A DNA stretch of 64,000 bases from Phoronis australis (GCA_002633005.1 NMRA01000171.1:186776-250775); one strand, 5' to 3'; numbered from the stretch's first letter, positions 46,640 to 58,559 are shown. Numbers and translations are program-made. Notes: generated by a model from the sequence alone, not told the origin.

Positions 46640-47883
46640 GCAAGATACGTATTGAGAAGGTGTGCTCCAAGTGGGTGATTACAGAACTCTTTCAACCAAG
46701 TTTTTTTAGTTAAATTTAAAAATATACGTTTACGTTTTGCTGCTGAATCATTTGTGAAATTAATCAACAACTCAGAAAACTATCCAAAATTTATTCATAT
46801 TAAGTTGAATTCCCTTTTAAAGTTATCAGCTACCTTTGTCACAAAGGACTCGTGATTTTAACACATACAACTACATATTTTTAATATTTGATGATCATAG
46901 TGTATTCTTCCCACCCAGAGACCTAAAATACAGTGTTGTGTTTACTATTTCATTAAACAATGCACTCTCCTTACTGGCACACCTCTTATGGCTTGATTCA
47001 GTATGCATTGCCCCTTAAATTAAAAAAAAATTGTGGAAAAATACAAAAGTATATTCACATGTCAACCAGTGGGAAACAATGCCCTCATCATCTTGGCATT
47101 TCTTTATCAATTCTTCCACGAGCTCGGGCGACTCGTATCTATCTTCTAACATTTGCCACATGGCGTCCAATCCATGTGGGTCTCTCCTTCCAGGCACCGT
47201 GTGATCAAGTTGTCAACTAGTTCGAAGATTTCGTTGATGGTGGTTGTCTTGGTATCGATTTCCGGGATTATCGCTGGTTTTGGAGCATTGTAAAATCATG
47301 ATGGTGTGATGGTTGCTCTCTAAGGATGCACTTCCATACAGCTTGCAACTTGTTGACATGGCTCTGTCTCAGGTAGCGGTATTATTAGGATCCCTTCTCT
47401 GTCCTCTTATGAGTATGTCTTGCCTTGTGGCTCCATGGTGATTGGTTGACCTTCTTACTATTCTGTCCCAGGCAGCGGTTTACCGAAGAAAAACACCAGT
47501 TTTCGTTTAACAGGGTATACTTCAGATGGGAAGAACTACAATACTATATTGCACAAAAATCCATGCTGGACACTTGAACAGGAGATTACGAAACTACATG
47601 AGCTTTGAGCGGAAGTTGCATTACGAAATCAAAATGTTAAGAAAATGAAAGAAAATTACTTAAAAAACAAATCTAGAAAAAATTAGCAGGTGCACAGAAT
47701 ATAGAGGTCATCAGAAGGAAAGTTTATACGAATCATTTGCTAAAGAAATCAAACTTACAATGTAATTTGTACAAGTTTAGGAGCACAAATCTACACGGGT
47801 TCACGGTGAATAAAGCAAGGCGCATGCGCAGAAAAGGGAGAAACATACCGACAACTCAAAAATGCGTGCCAGTACAATTATCA
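46640..47883. repeat. 1.24-kb duplicated segment, copy 1
   Basis: It is nearly identical to 48130-49371 (small indels and scattered substitutions). On the minus strand it contains a frame with LDAMWQMLEDRYESPELVEE that resembles a gag segment of BEL/Pao-type elements, but weakly. On the plus strand a decayed coding-like stretch (47470-47763) matches 48961-49250. Unlike the other two 'n' duplications, 245 unique bases follow before the 'n'. Confidence 0.8.
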
Positions 47884-48128
47884 TGTAACAGGAGTGCCCT
47901 GGACATGATTATGTAAGTAAGATATATGCGCCCTCTAGTGGTCAAGCTGTGTATTACGTATGGAATTTTCCTATGATGTTGAGTCCTTTGGACATGGCCA
48001 AATATGGTCAGAAGCTAGGAGCTATGGGCCTTGCCCTTCAGATCGTGTCTGATTGGTTGAAATTGTGTACTTAAGCTTTGTCTCTGTCAGACACGAGGAG
48101 TCCAGTCGCAGAGTTCAAGAAGCAAACA
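47884..48128 (+). mobile_element. Truncated LTR at a contig end
   Basis: It begins TGTAACAGGAGTGCCC exactly where similarity between the two 1.24-kb copies stops, and it runs into the 'n' at 48129 without a CA end. Content such as 'gcgccctctagtgg' and the closing 'gagttcaagaagcaaaca' suits an LTR. It is most simply an LTR element present on one haplotype and absent from the other at this site. Confidence 0.5.
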
Positions 48129-48129
48129 N

Positions 48130-49371
48130 GCAAGATACGTATTGAGAAGGTGTGCTCCAAGTGGGTGATTACAGAACTCTTTCAACTAAGTTTTTTTAGT
48201 TAAATTTAAAAATATACGTTTACGTTTTGCTGCTGAATCATTTGTGAAATTAATCAACAACTCAGAAAACTATCCAAAATTTATTCATATTAAGTTGAGT
48301 TCCCTTTTAAAGTTATCAGCTACCTTTGTCACAAAGGACTCGTGATTTTAACACATACAACTACATATTTTTAATTGATGATCATAGTGTATTCTTCCCA
48401 CCCAGAGACCTAAAATCCAGTGTTGTGTTTACTATTTCATTAAACAACGCACTCTCCTTACTGGCACACCTCTTACGGCTTGATTCAGTATGCATTGCCC
48501 CTTAAATTAAAAAAAATTGTGGAAAAATACAAAAGTATATTCACATGTCAACCAGTGGGAAACAATGCCCTCATCATCTTGGCATTTCTTTATCAATTCT
48601 TCCAGGAGCTCGGGCGACTCGTATCTATCTTCTAACCTTTGCCACATGGCGTCCAATCCATGTGGGTCTCTCCTTCCAGGCGCTGTGTGATCAAGTTGTC
48701 GACTAGTTCGAAGATTTCGTTGATGGTTGTTGTCTTAGTATCGATTTCCGGGATTATCGCTGGTTTTGGAGCATAGTAAAATCATGATGGTGTGATGGTT
48801 GCTCTCTAAGGATGCACTTCCATACAGCTTGCAACTTGTTGACATGGCTTTGTCTCAGGTAGCGGTATCATTAGGATCCCTTCTCTGTCCTCTTATGAGT
48901 ATGTCTTGCCTTGTGGCTCCATGGTGATTGGTTGACCTTCTTACTATTCTGGCCCAGGCAGCAGTTTACCGAAGAAAAACACCAGTTTTTCGTTTAACAG
49001 GGTGTACTTCAGATGGGAAGAACTACAATACTATATTGCACAAAAATCCATGCTGGACACTTGAACAGGAGATTACGAAACTACATGAGCTTAGAGCGGA
49101 AGTTGCATTACGAAATCAAAATGTTAAGAAAATGTAAGAAAATTACTTATAAAACAAATCTAGAAAAAATTAGCAGGTGCACAGAATATAGAGGTCATCA
49201 GAAGGAAAGTTTATACGAATCATTTGCTAAAGAAATCAAACTTACAATGTAATTTGTACAAGTTTAGGAGCACAAATCTACACGGGTTCACTGTGAATAA
49301 AGCAAGGCGCATGCGCAGAAAAGGGAGAAAAATAGCGACAACTCAAAAATGCGTGCCAGTACAATTATCAT
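48130..49371. repeat. 1.24-kb duplicated segment, copy 2
   Basis: It is the second version of 46640-47883, starting directly after the 'n' at 48129. Similarity ends after 'acaattatcat', where copy 1 continues into the LTR. The plus-strand frame 48928-49137 is open here but broken in copy 1, with no family recognised. Confidence 0.8.
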
Positions 49372-49815
49372 AAACATCTTCTGCACTGCTGTTGTACACC
49401 ATGTCTACTTCAACACTAAGTGGATGGTCTTCACCACCGAAATTATAGTCAGCAGTTGTGTCTTCCTCCTGATGTAGAAGTTCTTCATCACTTGTACCAT
49501 CATCAGGTGTGTTGTCCTCTGATTCAGAGTTACCAAAAGTATCTGCAGTCTTCACCTATGAGTACCCCTTTCACTCATGGCATTTGTCACAGAAGTTCTG
49601 GTTCTTGCTGCTCGTACCGCACTTCCAACCATGCTCCTTGTGCAGTATCACCAGCTTCACCACCTCTGGTTCTCATACCTCTTCTCCTGTTTCTTGCCCC
49701 TCTTCCTATGTCACATCTTGTTCTCACGCCTGTCCTCATTCTCAAGCCTACACCACCTCTGTTGGTCGTGCCTCTATGCACAGCTCTGGCTGTAAAGTTT
49801 GTTGTGTGTGAATAT
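49343..49815 (-). pseudogene. Arg/Gly-rich then acidic coding remnant, possibly PiggyBac-like N-terminus
   Basis: Minus-strand frames give a basic Arg-Gly-rich segment (49810-49587), then after frame breaks an acidic segment rich in Asp/Glu/Ser (49555-49343). Low-complexity N-termini like this occur in PiggyBac-type proteins, but no DDE domain is visible. I am unsure of the family. The LTR insertion point on the other haplotype falls inside the acidic segment. Confidence 0.25.
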
Positions 49816-49939
49816 TTGAATACGGACGACTTTAACGAGTTGAGTATAAAACAAAGATACCAAACAACATCGTGACTATAACCAGAAGTGTATTGATTAT
49901 GGCAATAGAAAGAGTCACTTATGACATACATACGTTACA
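49790..49939 (-). repeat. Candidate 3' LTR start with polypurine tract, gypsy element C
   Basis: On the minus strand a polypurine tract AAAGGAAGGACA (49951-49940) is followed at once by TGTAACGTATG, the expected start of a 3' LTR. A possible end at ctttACA is near 49790. It lies downstream of the integrase remnant at 50090-50719. Confidence 0.5.
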
Positions 49940-50089
49940 TGTCCTTCCTTTAAACGAAAGCATACGTTAACTAAGTAAATGTTTGACTAAAATTATCAAG
50001 AATCCTTTACTAGTACGCGTCAGAGTCTCTGGTCCAACTACTTAAAATAAATGAACACTAAACTAGAGTTAAAATAATGTCACACAGGT

Positions 50090-50719
50090 AGTCATCTTAA
50101 AGGTCCAGTCTGTCTGGTGCTTTCATGTGTCTGCCTGACCGAGTCGTTGAACCAGGTGTGTTCTCGTGTCTGCTCTTGGATTCCTTGGACCCTGGAGGTT
50201 CACAATGAACAGTATGGTCAGGTACGTGATGCTGTACCTTGGTCTCTCAGAGTTGTTCGTCTTGATTTGCTTCATTTCCTTTAGTGTTCGCAGTTTGTGC
50301 ACCAGGAGGGACTGACCTCAGATGTCTCCTGTTTCGGCCGTACAGCTGATCACCAGAACTGACAACATATGATCTCTGCTTGTCATAATGCTTAACCACG
50401 GTTCCAGAGGTCCAGGTGTCTTTTCTGGTGTTGGGGTTGGTACTTATTTGAACAATGTCACCAACCTTGAGGGGAGGGAGTTCCTTCACACCTGGCCGAT
50501 AATCGTAATACCACTTCTGCTTCTACTTTTGTTGGTCGAAGTGATTTTTAATTTTAAAATTGTCGCACAGCCTGGCTTAAGCCTCTCCTGGGTTGCTGGC
50601 AATAAGTTCCGTGGTCGCCGCCCCATTAGCAGCTGGGCAGGAGATAGGTTTATACCATCGAGTACAAAATAGGCAACACATTCACCAATACAACAAGAAA
50701 ATCTGACCAACCTTGTCAC
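50090..50719 (-). pseudogene. Ty3/gypsy element C, integrase C-terminal remnant
   Basis: Two overlapping minus-strand frames give SPAQLLMGRRPRNLLPAT, then LKVGDIVQIS, a GTVVKHYDKQRSYVV block, YGRNRRHLR, and finally TRSGRHMKAPDRLDL with a stop. This is the end of a Ty3/gypsy integrase and its C-terminal tail. A frameshift near 50488 and missing upstream domains mark it as dead. The polypurine tract and LTR follow. Confidence 0.8.
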
Positions 50720-51064
50720 TCTATTAATTCACTAGTATACAACATAATAAATAAAGCTGAAAACTAATTTACTCACAGAGGTGTTTGTCATCGAGAAGCA
50801 AAATGATACTGATAGCTTGGGTTTAACAAAATTTCAGCCCACCATTCAGACTCTGAAAGATCCGTCAATTTCACTTAGGCTCTCTCCAAATCACAGGCTA
50901 ACACCATTCATATAATGTTTCAATCTGATCAACCTTAGTAAAATACAAAAATCAGATTTTGACTAATTGTCCTTTCTACAGGTGATGTTCCAGTACTTGC
51001 TTTTTGAGACGATAATCAGAAATGCAAAAAAGCCTATTCCAGAGCTGTAATATAATTTCCGGAG

Positions 51065-51205
51065 AACTTTTTGACATCTTCATTTTTGGTGGATTCGGGA
51101 CATCAAATATTGATCGGGGCACTGCATTCAATACCAGCTTTTTCTTCATTCATGAACATGGACTCCTCAAAATGATGAGAGCATAACTTGCAGTTCTTGG
51201 ACTAG
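51065..51205 (-). pseudogene. THAP domain C-terminal fragment
   Basis: Minus strand reads KLCSHHFEESMFMNEEK and, after a one-base shift, AVP-x-SIFDVPNPPK. C-x2-H-F-E-x3-F and the AVP-x3-FDVPNPPK tail are hallmarks of THAP zinc-binding domains. It lies between retroelement pieces, so it was carried in or landed by insertion. Confidence 0.7.
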
Positions 51206-51209
51206 TAGG

Positions 51210-52373
51210 GTGCATCTCTATTCATAAGGCCGGCTCCTAGCACTTGCACATCCGCGGCGCAATACAAATCATCAGCCAGTTTTGCGACTTTGCCCTCTTG
51301 AAGAAGGTCTCCAAGGACGCGACACATGAGTTCTTCGAGTGCAGTTTCTGTGAGGACAACAGGATGATGAGTGTAAAACACTTAGAAAGTAGGAGACTTG
51401 TTCACACGGACATGATGGGATGACACGCGAAAGTTAGAGCAGTCGTCGTCATCGTCCACATTGGCATCATCTACACTAAAGCCTTCTGAAAGTTGTCGCG
51501 CCTTACTCATGAAAGGACGATCTTGTGGTGGAAGAAATGGGCATTTGCTGAGAAAATGCTGTGTCTCCGCACGACGAGCTTGCACACACAGGGGGCACGA
51601 TGGTCTGCTGGTTGAGGTCCATTTGGGTGTGTGGAAGTTAGAGCGTTTGGAGTCAAATTTGCTATTACTGTTGCGTAGTATCTTAGCATCTGCAGTGTGT
51701 TTTATTTCGTCAAACGAGTCCATAGCTTGAGAGATCTCTGGTTTTAGCGTGGCTAGGGTATGAGATCGGAGTTCAGTGCCGTAACGTTGCTTTACTAGGT
51801 TAGGGAGATCAGGATGAAGGAGTTTTAACCATGTGAGAACAACCATGTTCTCTAGTGTGGGGGTCAGGTCTTCATCTACGGTGACTACTTCATCGTGATG
51901 TCGAATGGTACTGTGGGCCTGTAGTAGACTGTCTTCGACAAATGAGACGAGTCTTTGATACAGGTCTTCTGGTTGCTCATCAGCTTCGAGGACGATGTTG
52001 CTGAAGTCTAAAAAGTGAGCCCGCTAGACTGTAGGCCGTAATGCAAACGAATGGCTTGCCATATGTTGGCCAGTGATGTGGAGTTCTTCACTATGGTATT
52101 GCGAGAAATTACTGGACAGTAGTTTGCCACTTGGCCAAGCAGGAGCTCCTTTGTTGACACTTCTGAGCAGCTGTCCTCCTGTTGTCTTCAGGAACGCCGT
52201 CGGCGTGAGGTAGGACTTTTCTTCCTCCATGACATGCCGTCAACTAGGAAGTCAGTAAAATTCTTGTTAAGGGATAGTATGTACAGTAGGTTCTGACGCC
52301 AAGCCTCAAAAGTTGTTATTGTCTTGTTCTTGATTAATGACCATTGTTTAGGCGCTCTCTGCGACATGTTGCG
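51210..52373 (-). pseudogene. Ty3/gypsy-like element C, gag and short RT remnant
   Basis: The minus-strand frames start at MSQRAPKQWSLIKN (52373) and continue through a second frame to 51382. The gag part includes FEAWRQNLLYILSL, LVKQRYGTELRSHTLA, and a Cys-x2-Cys ... His-x4-Cys knuckle (CPLCVQARR then HFLSKC). Directly after gag, at 51376-51235, an RT piece carries [20 protein letters not shown] and KLADDLYC with the Asp pair intact. Protease, most of RT and RNase H are deleted. Middle gag is also shortened. Confidence 0.75.
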
Positions 52374-52599
52374 GGTGCGAATAAAGTGCAAAACAATGTC
52401 AGTTGTCACGGTAAGAGTGTGGACCAGTTGTAGTGTGAACTGGCTCGTCCCCCTTTGAAATGGGATAGCGTACGTGCGCTGCGGTAATTGATGGAGATCG
52501 GGCGTAAAGTGCGTTTATATAATGCTACCACCTGCCAGAAGGCAATTGTTTATGCAGAACGAACAACTGTGGACGAAACACTAAGGTTTATTGAGAGCT

Positions 52600-53215
52600 A
52601 AATAGAACGAACAATACCAACACAAAATGGCAGACGGCAGAGAGAGAGGGCGGTGACTACAGCAAAACGACATCTGGCGGACCCGGCGCTGGGCTGAATC
52701 TGATCAACCTGATGAGACTGGGGGCTGCTGTTCTTTATTAAACCCATGTGCGAGGATGCCGCTTCCATGCTGACACAGGTGTCATATGCTTTTGCAAACA
52801 TTAGGTTTTGGATCGAAAACAGCCATTTTTGCATATCCACATTTTGGACACCGCAGACCAGACTGTTTCATATCATGTCGCTGAGTGCATTTCCAAAGTC
52901 GCGTGTCACTGCTAACTCCTGCAGCCGTCTAACAAAACTTGCAATTGATTCGGGTTTTTCACGAACCGCGGAGTTTAACTTGAAACGACTCATAATCGGA
53001 TTCGGTGTAGGTGCAAAGTGATCAGTTAGCTGTGAAAATGTTCTATCAACTGGCTTATCCAGCTGTATTAGGTTCCAGAGCAATTGGTATCTCTGGACTG
53101 CACATGGTCAAGAATATTGCGCACTTCTTCACCTTATCGATATCGTTTGCCACAAAGTAGAAGTCCAGTCATTCCTCATAACTCTACCACATTTCAACCT
53201 GTTCATTAAACGCAC
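52600..53215 (-). pseudogene. Ty3/gypsy element B, gag remnant
   Basis: Frames on the minus strand show a 'LDFYFVANDIDKVKK' start, then FSQLTDHFAPTPNPIMSRFK with REKPESIASFVRRLQELA, and 'VCGVQN' followed by KAYDTCVSMEAASSHM. This is the Retrotrans_gag layout (W/Y start, H-F-x-P-x-P, RF-F, ES-hydrophobic, L-x-LA, VCG, SME). Stops interrupt it and there is no nucleocapsid knuckle. It is a different gag lineage from element C next door. Confidence 0.7.
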
Positions 53216-53310
53216 TAACTGTACTGTAAATGGGACACGTCATTCCTTGTGGTTTATCCTTGTCGCCAAGTGTGATGACTGAAGGTAATAAATAAAAACG
53301 ATCGCATTTA

Positions 53311-53311
<1 letters not shown>

Positions 53312-53356
<45 letters not shown>

Positions 53357-53502
53357 NNNNNNNNNNNNNNNNNNNNNNNNNNNNNNNNNNNNNNNNNNNN
53401 NNNNNNNNNNNNNNNNNNNNNNNNNNNNNNNNNNNNNNNNNNNNNNNNNNNNGTGTGTGTTGTGTGTGTGTGTTGTGTGTGTGTGTGTGTGTGTATGTGT
53501 TT
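53312..53502. repeat. (GT)n microsatellite interrupted by a 96-base N gap
   Basis: GT runs flank 96 N at 53357-53452. The assembler failed across the dinucleotide array; its true length is unknown. Frames of Val/Cys or His/Thr across it are artefacts. Confidence 0.95.
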
Positions 53503-54132
53503 CATCGAAAAGTAAGCTGTTCTTGGCCTTTGATAGTTTGTTCAACAAACTTTCGTATTGTCTACATAAATGTCTTTCTTCAGATGGCAATTAAAATAGA
53601 TCGCCGAGTGTAAGTGGCATCATGAACACAAATATATGAGTAAATATAAAACAAAACACTGTACAAAACATTTCATAGTAAAACAGTTGCTGTACTTCGA
53701 CTAGACTTCAGTCATCCAAGACAAATAAACTTAAAAATCATAAATGCTATCGTGTATGATACATGAAACAAGAACAATGACTTTAAATAGGAATATAAGA
53801 AATACAAGATAGCATATGCAAGAGCGCAATTACAGAAGAAATTGTCATGGAACTTAATGTTCTATAAAACGTAAAATTTAATAAAATACATGTGTTACTA
53901 AATGTAGACGTTTTTTATATAACGGCAAGGTACGATGGAACCCAGTGTCTTTGGAATTTATGTCAGGAGTTTCAGTTTTTATTAAGCTTCGAGAATTTTC
54001 AAATGAAAGGAATCCCGTTCAAAATACCTGACAATGGTATTGTCAACAATATCTGAACATGAAATTTTCTTTTTGTGGACTGTTTGAAAGTGATCTTTAA
54101 TGGATCCATTTTGTAAATGCATAGATAACCAG

Positions 54133-54133
<1 letters not shown>
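53503..54133. other. AT-rich stretch without recognised features
   Basis: No coding motif, repeat family or RNA gene seen. Confidence 0.5.
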
Positions 54134-54221
<88 letters not shown>

Positions 54222-54227
54222 TATATT
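54134..54227. repeat. (AT)n microsatellite
   Basis: About 45 AT units with one 'ac' interruption near the end. Tyr-Ile repeat frames across it are artefacts. Confidence 0.95.
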
Positions 54228-54549
54228 AGAGCAACTAAGAAATACTCGTGAGTCCTGGCCACCAGCCAAGCCTGAACTGAAACACAAGGTCTCTAACAAC
54301 ACGTGACTAGACTGAAAACAATAATTTATCTAGACAGTTACCACAACATGGTAACTCAGTAGTAATGATTGTACAGCGATATACCTTAATAAGGGGGATA
54401 TGAATAGATAGACGGTTGTATAATAATTTAACACTATGATGAGAAACAAAGTTCTGAATAAGACAGAGTCCGATATTCCATTGTGCGTGTAAAACTGTTT
54501 AAAACTTGGATCGAATGCAAGTTTTTCTCCCAGTTCTTGTAATCACTTT

Positions 54550-55150
54550 CTTTGGTTTATATTCTTGCTTCCTGCTGGGAGTCACATCTGTTTCACAATG
54601 TTTCCAACTACTGAGTTCATGCACTTGCTTGGCTTTGGTCTTTGTTTGTGTGAACTGCTTTATAACTTAGAAGATTCTTGTACTCATCTACATCTTTCAA
54701 AGCCATCTCCATGCTAGACGCTGTGTCCAGTGCCTGCTGAAGGTGAGGTCCTCACTGCTAGCAAATTCCTTTTGACAGGCTCATGTCGACATCCTACCAC
54801 TCATCCTGCCACTATCTCGCAAGGCCTGATCCAGGTTGTCGAAATTACAGCTGTCACTCGGCTGCAGTAACTCTGCCACAAATTAAGACTCTTGAGTCAA
54901 AAAAAAATTTGTTTCTCAGGACAATTTCATTTGGTCTCTGCATAAAATGCTCTTTCAATGCATTAATGCATTTCTGGAAAGTCATGTTCGTGGGCTTTCT
55001 TGGCTGATGTACTCAACTCGTAACCAAAACTCACCATTTCTTTACATCATCCGAGATTTCATTCGACTCCAAAATGCTGTCAATATTTCAGTTCATTCCT
55101 CAAATGTAGACACGTTTTCATAAAAAATCGGTACGCTACCAATTACTGCT
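54550..55150 (-). pseudogene. Ty3/gypsy gag remnant (fourth element)
   Basis: On the minus strand, broken frames contain HEHDFPEMHKCI-like, an H-F-x-Q-RPNEIVLR-like block near 54930-54960, and ALDTASSMEMALKDVDEYK-like near 54690-54740 in shifted frames. Order and spacing match the middle and end of Retrotrans_gag. Multiple stops and shifts make the call tentative. Confidence 0.45.
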
Positions 55151-55199
55151 GACATTGATTGTCCTGGTCACCAAAATGTAATGTATCAACACGAGATGG

Positions 55200-56246
55200 T
55201 CCCGATAATAAAGGATACATTGTAGAAAGTACAAAACTAAAACTCCACCCACACAATGGTTGATAAGAGGATCCGTATTCACGCTATATTTAGTTCTACT
55301 AAAACATACCTATAAATATCCATACATAATAAATCTCTGCTATAAGGGATTACTGAAACGTTAAGGCCAACTTCCCCCATCGATTAACTCCCCCCATTTT
55401 ACAGTACAAAGTCTGCTAAATAGGCCAGCGTGATGCTTTTAGCGCATTACACAGCAACTGTGGATAAAAACACCTACCATAAGGACCATAATCAATTTGT
55501 GAGATGGGGAGTATGAGTTTTTTGTTGATTCCTGCCTTTAACTTTGAAGATTGACACCAATGATTCATTAGCAGGGGACAGAATGAAGATTGGTTGAAAT
55601 TGTCAAAACAGGGTTTAGTATCATTTTAAGTTTGTCTTAATGACTTGTTCATATATCACAGTAACTGCTGTTTGGTGAAAATATGGCATTGTCCATGCAT
55701 TGACTTTTCACCATGTTCAATCCCTTATTGCTAGGTGTTTTACATTCTCATAAACAAATAGGTAATAGGCGGTGTTGTGGGTTGTTAGTCATGGTTAATT
55801 AAGTGACTTCAATCAAGAATAACATAAACTGTCTGCTGTATTACGGAAGTTCAAGGTTGCTTAGTCGGACAAGAGTAGATTTGATGAAAAAGCTGCTTAG
55901 TGACTTCTCAAACTATGCACATCAATGTAACTTTATAGTTTGCACAAGTGTGGACCTCAAGGGTTTTGTCTTCTAGAGTATGGAAGCAAAAACAAATTTG
56001 TGCAGAAGGTGAAATTCTGAGCCCATCATTTCATTAACTGTGCTTGATGTGATGTAACTTTAAAAATAATAAGTTTAGTTTCAATTCACTAGTTAAATAT
56101 CTTTGAAGCATTTTTGTTGCTGTACATGTGACAGGTTTACATACATGTCAACCATTTTTGCTCTAACCATTGCACTTTTTGTAAAAAAAACATACCAAAC
56201 CATAGCGCTGAGGAAAACGAGTAAATAATATGGTCATGCCTGTTGC
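55200..56246. other. Intergenic, one diverged dispersed repeat
   Basis: The stretch 55540-55630 ('gattcattagcaggg' ... 'gtttagtatcatttt') recurs at 57515-57590. Nothing else recognised. Confidence 0.5.
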
Positions 56247-56713
56247 ATGTACAGATGTGTCAATGGCTTGGCTCCAGCATATCTCAGCCACAAAGTGGGA
56301 AACAGTCAAGCTATATGCTCTACACGTTCTTCTGTTGCTGGTAATGTTTCTTTTAAAAAAAAAAACGAGACCATCAAGAGATCTTTAACCATTCTTACAC
56401 CTTACCTGTCTTAATTATGTCATTTTTCATTGTATTGTAAATACTCATGCTAGTTAGTATCTTCTACTTATTTCATCTCTCTTAATCAAATTTTCATCTT
56501 CCTTCGTCACTTATTTATTATCTGAATTCTCAACCTGTTTTAATTGTATCTTTGTTACATGTATTTAATTATTACATTACTACTTTACTGTATTATTGTG
56601 TTATTTTACTGTTTCATATTTTGTTATTGAAGGCCCTCTTGGATAGCAGTGCTATCACTGAAGAGGACACTCTCATTTTAAATATTACAATATTAGATAA
56701 ATAAATAAATGGT
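56247..56713 (+). mobile_element. LINE 3' end (ORF2 C-terminus and tail)
   Basis: A 33-codon stretch reads MYRCVNGLAPAYLSHKV, the well-known C-x-NGLAP-x-YLS motif near the C-terminus of CR1/L2/Rex-type LINE ORF2 proteins. It is followed by an AT-rich 3' region and 'gatagcagtgctatcactga' then a short (AATA)n tail at 56695-56712. It is 5'-truncated, as is usual for LINE copies. Confidence 0.7.
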
Positions 56714-57957
56714 CAAGTACCAAAGTGCATTGCAAAAAGATGCTTTTACATCCAGTATCTGTGAGTGTTGCCAGTTATACTCCTTGGTAACTCCTTTGGT
56801 CCTGTCGAGCATGGCTCGTGATATCAGGTTATTTCGATGAAAGAACTTGCTAGTAAAAGCCAAAGCAATGGTTTGAAAACCTCATAATGAACATTGGCAA
56901 AAAATGCTTATTAATTACCGAAAATATGTAGCATTTTGGCGCTACACCGTAGCACTATAGAAACGACAAAAATACATAGCAGATACGTAATTCCAATATT
57001 GGTTGACATGTTCGTGTTTAAGTTTTGAACCTAATCTGTGCTTTATCTGCTTCATTTGTCTTTCATGTTACTGTTAGTTCCTATTTATGCAAACAATAGC
57101 TAAAACAATCAGCTATAATTATTAAATATGTCATTATTGTCTAGCTGCACCATCTTGTTACACAAGTATATAGATGTCCGAAACTTGAGAGCATTTTTGT
57201 TTTTAAATAAGGCTATGACATCCAGAGTATGCTCAGTCTAAAAATTTGTTGTAACAATGTACAACATATAGGATACTAAGCTGTGGGGTGGGGGTACTAC
57301 TTTTAATCCAATTCTCTAAAACAACTTAATGTTCTGCAACCCTGGTCAACCCTGACAAGTTTGAAGGAAATTTGGAAAACCTACCAAAGGGGCAAATATG
57401 ACGCACACTTTAGGTGAGTCACACAACTGTGGGGATAGATTACCCACCAAGAACCATAGCATCCAATGTGACACAGTATGTTTTACTTGTTGAACCGTGC
57501 TTTTATCATTCAGATGCCAATGCTTCATTAGCAGGGCCTGGAGGATTGGTTGTAGTTCATAAAACGTGGTTTAGTATCATTTTATAGTTCACTTGGTGGC
57601 GCTAGTCTAGCAGTGGTCCTACATGTAGATTTGAATGCATTTGGGTTACAGCTGTGACCAGATGTAAAAAGAGGGTCTGTTCTTTATTTAGCACCGTCTA
57701 CCTAGTGAATATCGAGTCACCCATTAAAAGTATTTGCTGATGTTGCTCGGTCCTGAGCATTATGGTTGTCAATGTTACTGGTTAAACTTGAAAATAAACA
57801 GCAATTTGTTGTTACATGTGGTTTGTTTGATCGTTTGCAATGATACTGCATCTCATATTTATTATGTGGAATATTGTGGTCGCTCGACTCGGACATATAT
57901 ACATGCACTTTTGACACCGACATGATTAAGGACGTTCCCGTGATGATTTTTATGTAC
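56714..57957. other. Intergenic stretch
   Basis: Apart from the diverged repeat at 57515-57590 I recognise nothing coding or structural here. Confidence 0.45.
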
Positions 57958-58209
57958 CAAGGCTAGAATGAACAATGACAAAAAGAGGAAAATTTTCCAG
58001 GTGATGTATCTTCCACAAATAAATAGGCTTGTGTGATAGAATTTTTTGTGTTGTAATAAAATTTAACTGAAATAAAAGTTTTTGCATCATTCAATAAAGT
58101 CAAAAATAATGATGAAAAAGTCAAAAAAGAGGAAACTGGAAATCAAGTAAGAGGAAATCGAAACCAAAAAAGAGGAAGTCCTCTTGAAAGAGGATAATTC
58201 CAAGCCTTG
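57958..58209 (-). mobile_element. Non-autonomous TIR element (MITE), full-length copy 2
   Basis: An inverted copy of 11887-12130. It has ends CAAGGCTAGAAT and, inverted, CAAGGCTTGGAAT, flanked by atgtac on both sides (57952-57957, 58210-58215). A purine-rich Lys/Arg-coding-looking interior is non-coding. Confidence 0.7.
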
Positions 58210-58559
58210 ATGTACACATCATGTTTCGATGAAGGTCTTTCCAATATGTTGCTGCTTAGATTGTATTAGCTGACACTGAACAGCTTACATCATGTCAGTT
58301 TGTGTCATTATGTCAAAATTATTGTATAAACACAAGAACAGACCAAGCAATCATATTTCGCTACAAAGGTATTTCACGCTGCTGGGCATTTGTGAGGTTC
58401 ACTAAGTTTATAGTCAAGATCCAGCAATGACCCCCTCCTAGCCTCTCCTGCAACAACGAATATCAACTAGAAAGATTATTGTCACGGCGTGACAATAACG
58501 GACTCTGCGCGTACGTATTACTGGAATTATGGGAAGTTACTGACAGCAACCCGTTTACC

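Noticed and set aside
49420-49875. 151-residue plus-strand frame rich in Leu, Pro and Ser
   Set aside because: It is the antisense of the Arg/Gly-rich and acidic coding remnant and has no motif of its own.
53311-53613. Val/Cys-rich and His/Thr-rich frames
   Set aside because: They are translations of a GT microsatellite with an N gap.
53982-54306. Tyr-Ile repeat frames
   Set aside because: They are translations of an AT microsatellite.
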